A stretch of 64,000 nucleotides of DNA from Pseudoalteromonas lipolytica (GCF_001306915.1 NZ_LJTC01000014.1:1-64000); one strand, 5' to 3'; positions 27,220 through 37,391 are shown, counted from the stretch's first letter. Made by a program: numbers and translations. Notes: generated by a model from the letters alone, not told the origin.

Positions 27220-27564
27220 ATGCTGACACCAATTCCTGACTTAATGAAAATTGTTGCCCCAAACCAGCGCCGCATTAGCGCTGACCAAGCAAAACAAGAG
27301 CTAAGCGAAAACCATGGTTTATTAATTGACGTACGTGAGCCTGCTGAGCACGCAACTAAAGCAGCGACAGGTGCAATTAATATCCCGCGTGGTGTACTTG
27401 AAATGAAATTAATGGAAATTGAAAAAGATCCTGCAAGGCCCATTTACTTACACTGTGCAAGTAGTGCCCGCGCCACACTGAGTGCCGAAGCACTGACTCG
27501 TGTTGGTTACGAAAATGTCACTGTAATCACCTGTAATACAGAACAAATTTGTCAGGTGTTTTAA
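27220..27564 (+). CDS. Single-domain rhodanese
   Basis: A 114-residue cytoplasmic sulfurtransferase-type protein. The motif LLIDVREPAEHATKAATGAINIPRG and an active-site loop with Cys79 (LHCASSARA, ending in Arg) identify a rhodanese domain. The ATG at 27220 follows a strong GGAGG by 6 nt; a start 60 bp upstream falls in the operator region and is unlikely. The divergent BigR-like gene suggests a role in persulfide handling. Substrate and sulfur donor are not known. Confidence 0.9.
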   Translation: MLTPIPDLMKIVAPNQRRISADQAKQELSENHGLLIDVREPAEHATKAATGAINIPRGVLEMKLMEIEKDPARPIYLHCASSARATLSAEALTRVGYENVTVITCNTEQICQVF

Positions 27565-27626
27565 CTTCATAGAACAGTAACACTGGTCGGATAAGCTCGT
27601 GCTTTTCTACTTATAGGTACAGAGCA

Positions 27627-29417
27627 ATGACTTTTACGCGCAGACGCTTTTTAAAAGCATCGGCGGCTGGTTTTGGAGCCGCCGTTTTATCCTTCGGTTT
27701 AACGGGCTGTAGTCTTAATGACGATGATGACGAAACTACAAAGCAAACCCCTGTCAGCTTTGATCACGGTGTTGCCAGTGGCGACCCGCTCGCTGACAGT
27801 CTAATTATTTGGACTCGCATAACCCCTCTTGAAAACGTCACGAGTATTAACGTAGTTTGGCAAGCCTCAACAGACGCTAACTTCACAACCATTAGCCATG
27901 ATGGCGAAACACAAGTAAGCGATGCAACCGACTTCACCTTAAAAGTTGATCTGCAAGGCCTCGATGCCAATACCACCTATTACTACCGCTTCATAAGTAA
28001 TGGTAAAACCTCACCCACTGGAGTAGGTAAAACGCTTCCAACCGACAACATAGAACAAGTTAAATTTGCTGTTGTCTCTTGCGCTAACTATCCTGCTGGC
28101 TACTTTCATGTGTATGGCGAAATCGCAAAACAAACCGATTTAGACGCAGTACTGCACCTAGGTGACTACATCTATGAATACGGTAATACAGGTTATGCCA
28201 CTGAAGATGCCGCCGAACTTGGCCGTTTATTACCTGATGACAATAACGATGAAATCATTTCTTTAGCGGATTATCGCAAACGTTACGCCCATTATCGTAA
28301 AGACGAAAACCTGCAAGCTGCCCATAGTCATTGTGCATTTATTACTGTTTGGGACGACCATGAAATAACTAATGATACATGGCATAGTGGCGCTGAAAAT
28401 CACAACGACGGCGAAGGTGAATTTAGCGAGCGCAAAATGCATGCGCTACAAGCCTACTTTGAATGGATGCCTATCCGTAATGTTGCCGATAAAGAGCGTA
28501 TTTATCGACGCTTCGAGTTTGGTAATTTAGTGTCATTGCACATGCTCGATACCCGTGTTTTAGCTCGCGACGAGCAAGTTAATTATGCAGATTTCGACTT
28601 AACCAGCAGCCAAGGACAAACTGACTTTGTTGCAGCAATTAGCTCACCTACTCGTGCTCTATTAGGTAACGAGCAACTTACATGGCTGACTGATGGTTTA
28701 ACGACAGCAACAACACAATGGCAAGTACTTGGGCAACAGGTGCTGATGACCAAAATGCATTTGCCACTCGAGATTTTACAGTTACTAATGAATATCCAAG
28801 TGACTCAAGCAAACGGTGCTGATCCCTCGGCATTACTTGCTCAAGCAAACACATTATTTAGTGAGCTTGCGCAAATTAAAGGACGTATATTAGCTGGCGA
28901 TCCAACGGTTACTAGTGAACAGCGAGCACGCGTAGAAACAACAGCACCTTATAATCTTGATGCATGGGATGGCTATGCTTATGAGCGCGAGCAAATACTA
29001 GGAACTGCAATTGCAGCACAAAAGAATTTAGTCGTTTTAGCTGGTGATACGCATAACAGTTGGGCAGGACACTTAGTCACTGATGCAAGCAATCCTGTTT
29101 CTGCTAAAGCCGCAGCTGGTGTTGAATTTGCAACATCTTCGGTTTCATCACCAGGTCTTGAGAACTACTTAGCGTTAAATACGCAATCGAGCGAAGCTGT
29201 CGCACAAATTGAGCAAGTCATTGCATTATTGGTTAACGACTTAGCTTACAATAACTTAGTTGAACGCGGCTACTTAACCGTCACCTTTACTCAACAGCAA
29301 GCGCTTGCCCAGTGGCATTATGTAAGTAGCGTTAAAACAGCCGATTACACACTGCTTAGCGAGCGTCAAAAAGCGCTCAGCGTACAAGCTGGTAACCCTA
29401 CTTTACAAATGGTTTAA
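27627..29417 (+). CDS. PhoD-like alkaline phosphatase/phosphodiesterase
   Basis: A 596-residue exported enzyme. The N-terminus has a Tat motif (TRRRFLK) followed by a hydrophobic stretch and a lipobox-like LTGC, so it may be a Tat lipoprotein. The PhoD N-domain (fibronectin-like, about 43-140) precedes the metallophosphatase domain with LHLGDYIYEYG, WDDHEITND and LAGDTHNSWAG metal-ligand motifs. Family members hydrolyse phosphodiesters and monoesters using Ca and Fe. No Pho box was found by eye. It follows the rhodanese gene by 62 bp. Confidence 0.92.
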   Translation: MTFTRRRFLKASAAGFGAAVLSFGLTGCSLNDDDDETTKQTPVSFDHGVASGDPLADSLIIWTRITPLENVTSINVVWQASTDANFTTISHDGETQVSDATDFTLKVDLQGLDANTTYYYRFISNGKTSPTGVGKTLPTDNIEQVKFAVVSCANYPAGYFHVYGEIAKQTDLDAVLHLGDYIYEYGNTGYATEDAAELGRLLPDDNNDEIISLADYRKRYAHYRKDENLQAAHSHCAFITVWDDHEITNDTWHSGAENHNDGEGEFSERKMHALQAYFEWMPIRNVADKERIYRRFEFGNLVSLHMLDTRVLARDEQVNYADFDLTSSQGQTDFVAAISSPTRALLGNEQLTWLTDGLTTATTQWQVLGQQVLMTKMHLPLEILQLLMNIQVTQANGADPSALLAQANTLFSELAQIKGRILAGDPTVTSEQRARVETTAPYNLDAWDGYAYEREQILGTAIAAQKNLVVLAGDTHNSWAGHLVTDASNPVSAKAAAGVEFATSSVSSPGLENYLALNTQSSEAVAQIEQVIALLVNDLAYNNLVERGYLTVTFTQQQALAQWHYVSSVKTADYTLLSERQKALSVQAGNPTLQMV

Positions 29418-29956
29418 CGCTTTTCATCTAATAGCGTAACTAACATTTGCTCAATGTTTTTTACGCTATAAGTAAGTGAACGCAGCAGCTCTAACTGACT
29501 ATCTTCAGGTTGATGCTCAGCTTTAGTACTGCTGCTTTGAGTCATCTCATCTTTTTGTTTTAAGATTGCCTCGCGAAACGTCTCTGCATCAACCACTCCG
29601 AGCAATGATACTAATGCACCTTGCCCTGATTGACCTGCCGTTTCAAAACTCAGTCGATAAAGACCAAATTGGCGCATTAAGGGACCTTGGCTCAGTGCCA
29701 CATCAGTTATTTTTTCAAGTGGGATCGATTTTTCTTCTTTAAAGAAGACACCGCGTTTTACCACTAACTTACGTGTTAACAACGTGGCTGACATCGCCGC
29801 TAAAATACGCCCTGCCACCAGCCAGATTATTAACGCAACAATGGGAATAAAAGGGATCCCTACCATACTAATCACACAGGTAAAAATACCCAGTAATAAC
29901 CAATACTGTTTTACTTTTGGATCAAAGCTGGCACTCAATAAACTGGTTTCTGTCAT
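29414..29956 (-). CDS. PH domain-containing membrane protein (YdbS-like)
   Basis: A 180-residue protein with two adjacent membrane helices (about 18-58) followed by a bacterial PH (bPH2) domain. Its signature is TLLTRKLVVKRGVFFKEEKSIPLEKITDV, then LMRQFGLYRLSFETAGQ. YdbS/YdbT-type proteins are thought to be membrane-associated; the function is unclear. The C-terminus is polar and charged. I prefer the second of two ATGs (29956; GGAG 6 nt upstream). The stop overlaps the convergent phoD-like gene by 4 bp. Confidence 0.85.
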   Translation of the reverse strand: MTETSLLSASFDPKVKQYWLLLGIFTCVISMVGIPFIPIVALIIWLVAGRILAAMSATLLTRKLVVKRGVFFKEEKSIPLEKITDVALSQGPLMRQFGLYRLSFETAGQSGQGALVSLLGVVDAETFREAILKQKDEMTQSSSTKAEHQPEDSQLELLRSLTYSVKNIEQMLVTLLDEKR

Positions 29957-30009
29957 CATAGGCTCCTTGATAGAGAGTTATAACAATATACAAACTTTTC
30001 ATTAAACAC

Positions 30010-30036
30010 AAAAAAAGCCGAGCAAAGCCCGGCTTA
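30010..30036 (-). terminator. Terminator of the receptor-pullulanase operon
   Basis: Minus strand: AAGCCGGGC-TTT-GCTCGGCTT followed by TTTTTTTGTG; one internal mismatch. It lies about 20 bp after the pullulanase stop. Confidence 0.85.
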
Positions 30037-30054
30037 AGGGTACTGCAGGGAAAG

Positions 30055-33000
30055 CTATTCCACTGCTTCAACCGTCACTGTTAATTTACTCAGATCAGGT
30101 CCTTGCACTGTAAAACGATAATCCCCCGCTACAGCAATACTCAAGGTGATATCGCCCCCAACGGCTTCTAATAAGGTCGCTTCACCAATAATAGCGATGG
30201 GTGAATCACCACTACCGCCATAATTTATGGTGTTCCAGTCGCTTGAAGCGACTTTGAATCCATATTCTCCCACTTCAAGTGCCAGTGTCGTACTATATAA
30301 AGCATCGCCAGTATAAATTAACGGATCCACTGGATCCCAATTATTCATGCTGCCTCGCAAATAGACTTGAGTTTCGCCAAACATTTCTGCATTAAATACG
30401 GTCATGAGTGGCTCTTCAAGGTTACTAGCATCAAACACAAACTGATATTGACCATCGCTGGCAATATCCATTGTCATGTTTGCGCCTTTTACTGCGAGTA
30501 GTTTTTCAGTACCCACTGTAACCGCTGCGCTACTTTCACCTGAGCCATAATCGACTGTATTCCAATCACTTGAAGCAAACTTAAAGCTATAGCTACCTGC
30601 AGTTAATTGTTTAGTGAAAGTATAAACACCTTTGCCTTGGTACATTAACTCATCACTGGTATCCCAACTATTGAAGTCACCGCGCACATAAATTGGGGTG
30701 CCAACAAATGGCTCTTCATTATAGATTTTAAGCACTGGGTTATCGGTGTCTGTGGCATCGAATGAGAACACATAAACAGCATCCATTGCCGCCGTAAAGG
30801 TCATATTGGCGCCACTGCGTGTTAGCGGCTCATCTTCACCTTCGATCACTTCAGCAACATCGGCAGAAAGCGCACCAAAATCAACGGTAGACCAATCTTC
30901 AGAAGCCACTTTAAATTCATAGCTACCTGCTGTTAGAGGAATCGCAATTTTGTACTCGCCATTACCTACATATTCAAAGCTATTTGCCGTCCCCCAGTCA
31001 TTTAACGAGCCACGAACATAAACTGTTGTGCTACCAAATGGCACAATATCTGGCGCCCCCACAGTCGCATCAGCACTTAAGCCTTCACCTTGTGCATCAG
31101 CTTGTGGTTTCACAAACACAGCAACAGTATATGGTGGAACATTAAAGGTACCTTCGCCCTCACCAGCCATAAAGCTTGCCGCTGACATACTTGAGTCAAC
31201 ACTCGCTTTTAAAACAGGATGAAGCTCAAAACCCGCAGCCGTTGATACCGTATGCGATAAGCTTTGCTCAGTGCCGTTCATCACCACGACAATGGCATCG
31301 TATTGGCTATCTAGGTCAGTCAACCCAACACCATCATCAATACTCATCACGACTAAGCCTTGTTGTTGACGCTTACCAATATTGTGGAAGCCAACGCGGT
31401 CTAGAATGTCTTGCTCTGTGGTTAAACTAAATAATGGGCTGGCACTACGAATTGCTAAGAACTCAGTAAATACATTACTTGCGTACTCAATGTCGCTTGC
31501 CATCGCTTGCGCATTCGTATTTGCAGAAATAGGTGCAATTTCGCCCCACTTCGCTTGGTTATCTTGCGCAGGTGGCAGGCCTACATTCCAGTTATTGGTA
31601 TCCATACTGAAATCAACAAAGTTGAACCAATCACCAGAATCATAACTGTTACGATCCATTGATTTAGAACGCAGCATATCAGCACCCATTTGCATAAATG
31701 GAATACCTTGGCTCATCAGCGGCATAGCTAAAGCCATATTGTGAACACGCACACGCTCTTCAATACTTAAGTTAGTACCATGCTTATATTGCAGCTGATC
31801 CCATAGTGTTTCGTTATCATGCTTAGAGACATAGTTAATGCTATCAGCTGGGTCGAGTGCATAAGCTGCTGGCTGACCACCCCAACTAAAGCTGCTACCT
31901 TTTGCTGAATTACCTTTAAAGTCTTTAAGAATGTAGTTTTGTAAGTTACCTGCCAGCGATAAACGCAACGTATCTTGCTCAGATAAATTGCCATCTGTGG
32001 CATTATTGCTAAAGAATGCACCACCACGAATTGCTTCACGGATACGGTCATTAAAGGTACCTACTTCAGTTCCTGCCATATCCATTTGTTTAGCTTGCAC
32101 AAATAAACGGTTATCAGCGACTTCATCAAAGTTCCATCCTTCACCGTAAAAGTAAGTATCTGGGTCAACTGCTTGCACTGCATTAAGCGCTGCCATAATT
32201 GAGGCTTTTGGCATATGCCCCATCACATCAAAGCGGAAGCTATCGTAACCAAAGTCACGGGCTAAAATCACCATAGAGTCAGTAACAAACTTATCCATCA
32301 TTACATGTTCTGTTGCAGTATTCTCACAACATGTTGAGCGTTCCATTATGCCTGTTGTTTCGTTATATCTGTGGTAGTAACCTGGTACTAGTTTATCAAA
32401 CACAGATTTATCCCAAACACCTGATGAGGTAGTGTGGTTATAAACAACATCAAGCACAACACGCAAACCAATTTCCTGTAAAGACTGGATCATCGCACGC
32501 GTTTCTTTGACTCGTGCAATACCTTCAGGCGATGAAGCGTAAGAGCCTTCAGGCGCAATAAAATGATGCGGATCATAACCCCAATTAAAGCTATCAACAC
32601 CACGCATAGCATTAGCCAGTGCTTGAGCATCATCAGAACCAGGCAGGTAAGACGCCATTAAATCAACTATCAATGCACTCTTATCTTCGGTTTTACATGC
32701 ATCGGCATCATCGTCAATGCGGCTACATAAATCACCTAAGGTTGCAGTAATATCAACACGCTGACTGGCATCTTCATCTATGGTGCCAATATCTGTCAGT
32801 GGTAGTAAATGGAAATGGGTTAAGCCATTATCTGCCAGCTTTTTGAGATGTTGCATTGGTGCACTATCAAGCTCAGTAAACGCAAGATACTTACCACGGT
32901 TTGCTTCACTGACAGTTTCATCACGCACACTAAAATCACGTACATGACCTTCATAAATAACCGCTTGCTCTGGGTAATCAACCGTTGGCACCATACGCTC

Positions 33001-34359
33001 ATCCCAGCCGGTTGGTTTTGTATCTTCATCATTAAGGTTAATCAATTGGCTATATAAACCATTGGTCGAAACGTTTAATGAGTAAGGATCTGTGCTCCAT
33101 AAGCTTTCAATTTGCTTGGTCGCTGGGTGATAAACATCAAACATAAAGCGGTAGTAATGGCGATCGTGACTAATATCGATATTGCTAGACCAAATACCCG
33201 TTGCGCTATCAAAGGTCATCGCAAATTGTTCAAGCTCTGTTTTATCAGCATCATACAGCGCTAATTTCATATTGCTTGCAGTCGGTGCCCATACCGACAC
33301 ATCAATGCCATTATTTGCGTAATGCACACCAAGTTGTGCTTCATTAGCGTCACTTTCGCCACTGGTATATAAGTCATCGAGGGCTTTAGCGGCTTGTACA
33401 TAAGTGGCTTCTGTTAGCTTGCCATCAGCGTCATAGCCTGCCACAACCAGTTGTTGTTTAATAAGCTCTTTTGCAGTGGCGGCATCCCAGTTACCTTGGT
33501 ACGCATTCCATCCGGCAAGGTGTGGTACTTTAGCGATTTGCTCATCACTTAAAGATGTCGATGTAAGCTCAACCACTTGACCATTTAGCTCTTCGGTGTC
33601 TTCATCTATTGCTAAATCTGCATTGTTTGATGAGTGTAATTTAATGATGCTTGTCAGTTCATTACTTGGATTATAGACAAAGGTTGAGAGGTCAAGCCAA
33701 TGTGCTGAGGCACCTGAAAGACTCACTCCTAAACTCAAAATTGGGAATTCAAAAACAGACGGTTCACCATGAAAAGTAAAGTTCATACGTTGGAACTTTT
33801 CATCGTCCTGCATCAATGGCATTTTTAAGTCAACATCACCAAACGCTTTGCCGGACCCTTCGGTTCCAATATGCACAATGAAGTTAGCACACTCGTTGTA
33901 ACCCTCTTTTAGTTTTACAATCCAATACGCGCCGTAGTTAGGGTCAACACCATCGTATTCATGACCATTGGCCCAATCAGTGGCATCAAACGGTGCAGCG
34001 TAAGCATCACAGTCATCGTTATTCCATGAGTGTAAACGGTATCCTTCATAGATTTTATCTGTGCGGTTATAGAATAAGATGGCTTCGTCGTCTGCAGGGA
34101 AAACCACAGGATCAGGCAAAGTGGGATCAGCGCCTACTACGCAGCTCTCATTATTTTCATCTGGTACGGAATTGCCTTTACAACTAATTGGTGGTGGATC
34201 TACACACTCAGTCCCTGCTTCATTAGGGATTTGCGGTACGCTACAAGTTAATAAAACTTGCCCAGAATCTATATCGTCACTTGCGCCACCACCACATGCA
34301 GTTAGCAATACCATGCTACATGCAATCAGTAAGCGGTTTAAATTAGCTATTACTTTCAT
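30055..34359 (-). CDS. Pullulanase-type GH13 lipoprotein with N- and C-terminal starch-binding modules
   Basis: A 1434-residue surface lipoprotein (lipobox LTAC, Cys22). In order: Cys-rich linker (about 38-75), CBM41-like domain (about 92-205), CBM48-like domain (about 340-440), and a GH13 barrel (about 465-1000). The barrel has catalytic Asp711 (DSFRFDVMG), Glu740 (YFYGEGWN) and Asp848 (KHDNETLWD). Three tandem repeats of about 108 residues follow (about 1110-1219, 1220-1327, 1328-1434), each VYVRGS-x-NDW ... FKVASSDWNTV, probably starch-binding beta-sandwiches. It hydrolyses alpha-1,6 bonds in pullulan or branched starch. It lies 22 bp downstream of the TonB-dependent receptor. Confidence 0.93.
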   Translation of the reverse strand: MKVIANLNRLLIACSMVLLTACGGGASDDIDSGQVLLTCSVPQIPNEAGTECVDPPPISCKGNSVPDENNESCVVGADPTLPDPVVFPADDEAILFYNRTDKIYEGYRLHSWNNDDCDAYAAPFDATDWANGHEYDGVDPNYGAYWIVKLKEGYNECANFIVHIGTEGSGKAFGDVDLKMPLMQDDEKFQRMNFTFHGEPSVFEFPILSLGVSLSGASAHWLDLSTFVYNPSNELTSIIKLHSSNNADLAIDEDTEELNGQVVELTSTSLSDEQIAKVPHLAGWNAYQGNWDAATAKELIKQQLVVAGYDADGKLTEATYVQAAKALDDLYTSGESDANEAQLGVHYANNGIDVSVWAPTASNMKLALYDADKTELEQFAMTFDSATGIWSSNIDISHDRHYYRFMFDVYHPATKQIESLWSTDPYSLNVSTNGLYSQLINLNDEDTKPTGWDERMVPTVDYPEQAVIYEGHVRDFSVRDETVSEANRGKYLAFTELDSAPMQHLKKLADNGLTHFHLLPLTDIGTIDEDASQRVDITATLGDLCSRIDDDADACKTEDKSALIVDLMASYLPGSDDAQALANAMRGVDSFNWGYDPHHFIAPEGSYASSPEGIARVKETRAMIQSLQEIGLRVVLDVVYNHTTSSGVWDKSVFDKLVPGYYHRYNETTGIMERSTCCENTATEHVMMDKFVTDSMVILARDFGYDSFRFDVMGHMPKASIMAALNAVQAVDPDTYFYGEGWNFDEVADNRLFVQAKQMDMAGTEVGTFNDRIREAIRGGAFFSNNATDGNLSEQDTLRLSLAGNLQNYILKDFKGNSAKGSSFSWGGQPAAYALDPADSINYVSKHDNETLWDQLQYKHGTNLSIEERVRVHNMALAMPLMSQGIPFMQMGADMLRSKSMDRNSYDSGDWFNFVDFSMDTNNWNVGLPPAQDNQAKWGEIAPISANTNAQAMASDIEYASNVFTEFLAIRSASPLFSLTTEQDILDRVGFHNIGKRQQQGLVVMSIDDGVGLTDLDSQYDAIVVVMNGTEQSLSHTVSTAAGFELHPVLKASVDSSMSAASFMAGEGEGTFNVPPYTVAVFVKPQADAQGEGLSADATVGAPDIVPFGSTTVYVRGSLNDWGTANSFEYVGNGEYKIAIPLTAGSYEFKVASEDWSTVDFGALSADVAEVIEGEDEPLTRSGANMTFTAAMDAVYVFSFDATDTDNPVLKIYNEEPFVGTPIYVRGDFNSWDTSDELMYQGKGVYTFTKQLTAGSYSFKFASSDWNTVDYGSGESSAAVTVGTEKLLAVKGANMTMDIASDGQYQFVFDASNLEEPLMTVFNAEMFGETQVYLRGSMNNWDPVDPLIYTGDALYSTTLALEVGEYGFKVASSDWNTINYGGSGDSPIAIIGEATLLEAVGGDITLSIAVAGDYRFTVQGPDLSKLTVTVEAVE

Positions 34360-34381
34360 ATTATTATCTCCAGCTTACTGA

Positions 34382-37276
34382 TCAATGGTTATAGGTAAAA
34401 CCCAGATAAAACTGACGACCAAAGAATTGCGTGGTGCCTGTTTTACTGGTTGTTCCAAAATAGCTTTGTGTTGGTTCATCGGTTAAGTTATTTACTTGTA
34501 ATAACATGCCGAATGAATCTGTGAACTGATACGATGTTTGGAAATCGACAACCGTTTCTGCATCAAAATTCACCACTTGCTCATTGACAGCAACTTGCTC
34601 TGAAACAAAATCATCGCGATAACGAACATTCAAACGTGTTTCAAAGTTTTCATAGCTGTAAAAAAGTGTGCCGTTAAAGACATTGTTTGATAGGCCAGGC
34701 AAGTCTTGCGACACAGAATCACCACCTAAATCGGTAATAGATTGCACCTCACTCTCGGTATACGAGTAACTGGCGTTAATACCTAGGCCTTCAAACGGTG
34801 AGGGTAAGAATGAGAAAACTTGCGTATAGGCAAGCTCAATACCACGAATATAACCGCCTTTGGCATTGTTAACCGCAGTGGTGTACACCCCATTAGTAGT
34901 TTCGATTTGCTCACCGCTGACAGGGTCAATAATGTATTCTGGTACGTTAAAACCATTACCCTTAAAGTCAAAGTTCTCTATGGCTACCGTATCTATGAAT
35001 GAGTCGATATTCTTATAAAACGCAGCAACAACCAGTGCACCATCGGTGTCTTCAAAGTATTGCTCGTACGAGATATCGTATTGATCAGCATAAAAAGGTT
35101 TTAAGAATGGGTTATTAGTACTTGAACCGTTAATTTCGCCGTCATTGTTAACCGATGCACTGGCATCGCCTGCTAAACGGTTAATCGGAGCACGCGCCAT
35201 CACTTTTGCCGCAGCAAAACGAATTTGTGTCGCGTCACTCACTTTAAAGTTTAGGTTTAATGAAGGCAGGTAGTCTGTGTATTTTATGCCTAACACGCTT
35301 GGTGCATAAAGGTCGTTAACAATGCCATTGTCATCAACAATATACTGCGCACCGAGTTGTGGGTCACCACCGACGTTTTCAAGCACCGTCGCGGACTGAT
35401 CGGTATCTACTCGGCGAATACCAATATTACCTGTGATTGGCAGCTTGCCAATTTCAGTATCAATGTTAAGCATAAGGTAAGCGGACACCACTTCTTCATA
35501 CACTGAACCACTTTGCAACATGGTCCATGAATAGTTAGTGGTATAGTCTTGTGCATCTGGCTCACCATCACCATCTAAATCAACAACACCATCAGCATTA
35601 CCCCAGGTTTGTACTGGTTGCGGAATACCATTTGGGAACCATGCGTTAAGTGCTTTATCTAAATCTATCGCTAGATATGATGGGAAATAACTAAACTCAC
35701 CTTGCCAATTGACGACTGTAGCCATGTCATCGGTAAGGCGAAGCGGTGGTTGAGTCGAAGAAAATGCACCGTCGTTACCGTATTCAAATACAGAGCGATT
35801 ATTGCTGTACTCACGGTCTGAATAACGAGCGCCAAATTCAATGGAGCTAAACCAGTTATTCTCTAACTCATACTTAAAATCGAGTCGAAATGCTTTTACT
35901 TCATCTTCATTTTCATACGGGTAAATACCGTATTTACTGACCATAACTCGGTCAATATCGCTAAATGCGTCGGCTTGGTTAAAACCTACATCAGGCAAGT
36001 TTAAGCCGTTCAATTGATAGTTAAGCGATACATTGGTATCGAACACTGGGTTCTCAACGGTGGCATCTTCCGCAACCAATGCCCAAAGTAAACCATTACG
36101 GAAATTACTCTTAGCACGTGATAGCGACACGTCAGCATTGACGTTTAAACGCTCAGTAACTTGCCAATCCGCATTAATGCCGTAGCTGTCTACTTCATCG
36201 AAATCTTGGTTATCATCATTAACAATTTCAACACGGGTAAAGCTATTTGATGTGCGGTTAATCGCACCACCAATCACCGCATTACCGTCAAGCACTGGGT
36301 TAGCATACACCGCAGACGGACCACCAAACTTAACTCGGAAACCACGGGCAAATGACTCGCTATCAAAACGCGATAAAAACGCATCACCCTTTAATTTAAA
36401 GTTATCGGCTGGCACCCATTCAATTGAGGTTAAATAACCATTACGGGTTTCTTCACCACCTAAGTGCTGAAGCTCAAATCCCTCGCTGATGTATTCATTG
36501 GCAGGATTATCTGCAGGGCCATCGGTATCATTTGCCAGTCCATCAACATCTTTGTTTCCGTTATATGCTAAACCGATAAACTGAGTCGCCACACTTGGTT
36601 GGAATAAGCGCGCGTAACCCACTGCGACACCTAGCGTATCGTCAAGAAACTTACCTTGGTAAGAAAAGCTAATACGGTCGCCGTACTCGGTTGCATCAAA
36701 GACCTCTGAAGCACGGTCGTTATACATACCACGCACATTCGCAGTAAATTTGTGTTGCTGGTCATTATCCAATGGGCTGGCTGTTTGTAGCTCTACCGTA
36801 CCTGCTACGCCCCCTTCAATGAGGGATGCCTTTGGCGACTTGTAGACCGCCGCTGAACTGATTAACTCAGACGGGTATTGATCAAACTCAATACTGCGAC
36901 TACCACTAGTAGATACTTGCTCACGACCATTTAATGTCGAAAAAACAAAGCCACCAGATAAACCGCGAATGTTGATTTCGGCAGCTTGGCCTCCGGTACG
37001 TACCGCCGAGATCCCCGGTAGACGTGTTAATGCATCAGCCATAGACACATCAGGTAATGCCCCTAAGTCATCAGCTGATAGTTGCTCAGAGACAGTGTCG
37101 CTAAAGCGTTTTTGATTTAATGATTGAATTAAGCTGCGACTAAAGCCGCGCACTTCGATTACTTCTAGCTCAGGATCGATTTCCTTTGCTGATGTGCGTT
37201 CTTGTTCCGTCGCCGCTATTGCACTATTTGCTGCCACTAAAGCCAGCATAAGCGCACTTAGCTTGAATTTCCCCAT
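34382..37276 (-). CDS. TonB-dependent receptor for maltodextrin-type substrates
   Basis: A 964-residue outer-membrane receptor with a signal peptide ending NSAIA-AT. A TonB-box-like LEVIEVRG precedes a plug domain (about 50-165) with LPDVSMADALTRLPGIS and VYKSPKASLIEGGVAGTVEL. The 22-strand barrel ends in an aromatic residue (FYLGFTYNH; terminal His). It belongs to the TonB-Xanth-Caul class, which usually imports carbohydrates. The pullulanase is encoded directly downstream, so starch oligosaccharides are the likely ligand (inference). A LacI-type palindrome lies 102-115 bp upstream. Confidence 0.93.
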   Translation of the reverse strand: MGKFKLSALMLALVAANSAIAATEQERTSAKEIDPELEVIEVRGFSRSLIQSLNQKRFSDTVSEQLSADDLGALPDVSMADALTRLPGISAVRTGGQAAEINIRGLSGGFVFSTLNGREQVSTSGSRSIEFDQYPSELISSAAVYKSPKASLIEGGVAGTVELQTASPLDNDQQHKFTANVRGMYNDRASEVFDATEYGDRISFSYQGKFLDDTLGVAVGYARLFQPSVATQFIGLAYNGNKDVDGLANDTDGPADNPANEYISEGFELQHLGGEETRNGYLTSIEWVPADNFKLKGDAFLSRFDSESFARGFRVKFGGPSAVYANPVLDGNAVIGGAINRTSNSFTRVEIVNDDNQDFDEVDSYGINADWQVTERLNVNADVSLSRAKSNFRNGLLWALVAEDATVENPVFDTNVSLNYQLNGLNLPDVGFNQADAFSDIDRVMVSKYGIYPYENEDEVKAFRLDFKYELENNWFSSIEFGARYSDREYSNNRSVFEYGNDGAFSSTQPPLRLTDDMATVVNWQGEFSYFPSYLAIDLDKALNAWFPNGIPQPVQTWGNADGVVDLDGDGEPDAQDYTTNYSWTMLQSGSVYEEVVSAYLMLNIDTEIGKLPITGNIGIRRVDTDQSATVLENVGGDPQLGAQYIVDDNGIVNDLYAPSVLGIKYTDYLPSLNLNFKVSDATQIRFAAAKVMARAPINRLAGDASASVNNDGEINGSSTNNPFLKPFYADQYDISYEQYFEDTDGALVVAAFYKNIDSFIDTVAIENFDFKGNGFNVPEYIIDPVSGEQIETTNGVYTTAVNNAKGGYIRGIELAYTQVFSFLPSPFEGLGINASYSYTESEVQSITDLGGDSVSQDLPGLSNNVFNGTLFYSYENFETRLNVRYRDDFVSEQVAVNEQVVNFDAETVVDFQTSYQFTDSFGMLLQVNNLTDEPTQSYFGTTSKTGTTQFFGRQFYLGFTYNH

Positions 37277-37377
37277 TGGATTTCCACCCTGTTGTCGTTG
37301 GAGGTGTTGTATTTGTGGTTATTGTTGTTGTCAAAAAACAACCAATAAAGTGTAACCAAAAGGTAAATATTGTGTGA

Positions 37378-37391
37378 TGAATACGTATGCA
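37378..37391. promoter_or_regulatory. LacI-type operator upstream of receptor-pullulanase operon
   Basis: TGAATACGTATGCA, a near-perfect 14-bp palindrome with the central CG typical of LacI/GalR-family (MalR-like) operators. The identical 14-mer occurs at 52971-52984 before the GH97 gene, at almost the same distance from its start codon. Confidence 0.75.

Noticed and set aside
31767..33032. Several antisense or alternative-frame ORFs inside the pullulanase gene
   Set aside because: Long coding regions throw such shadows; no ribosome sites, no recognisable domains.
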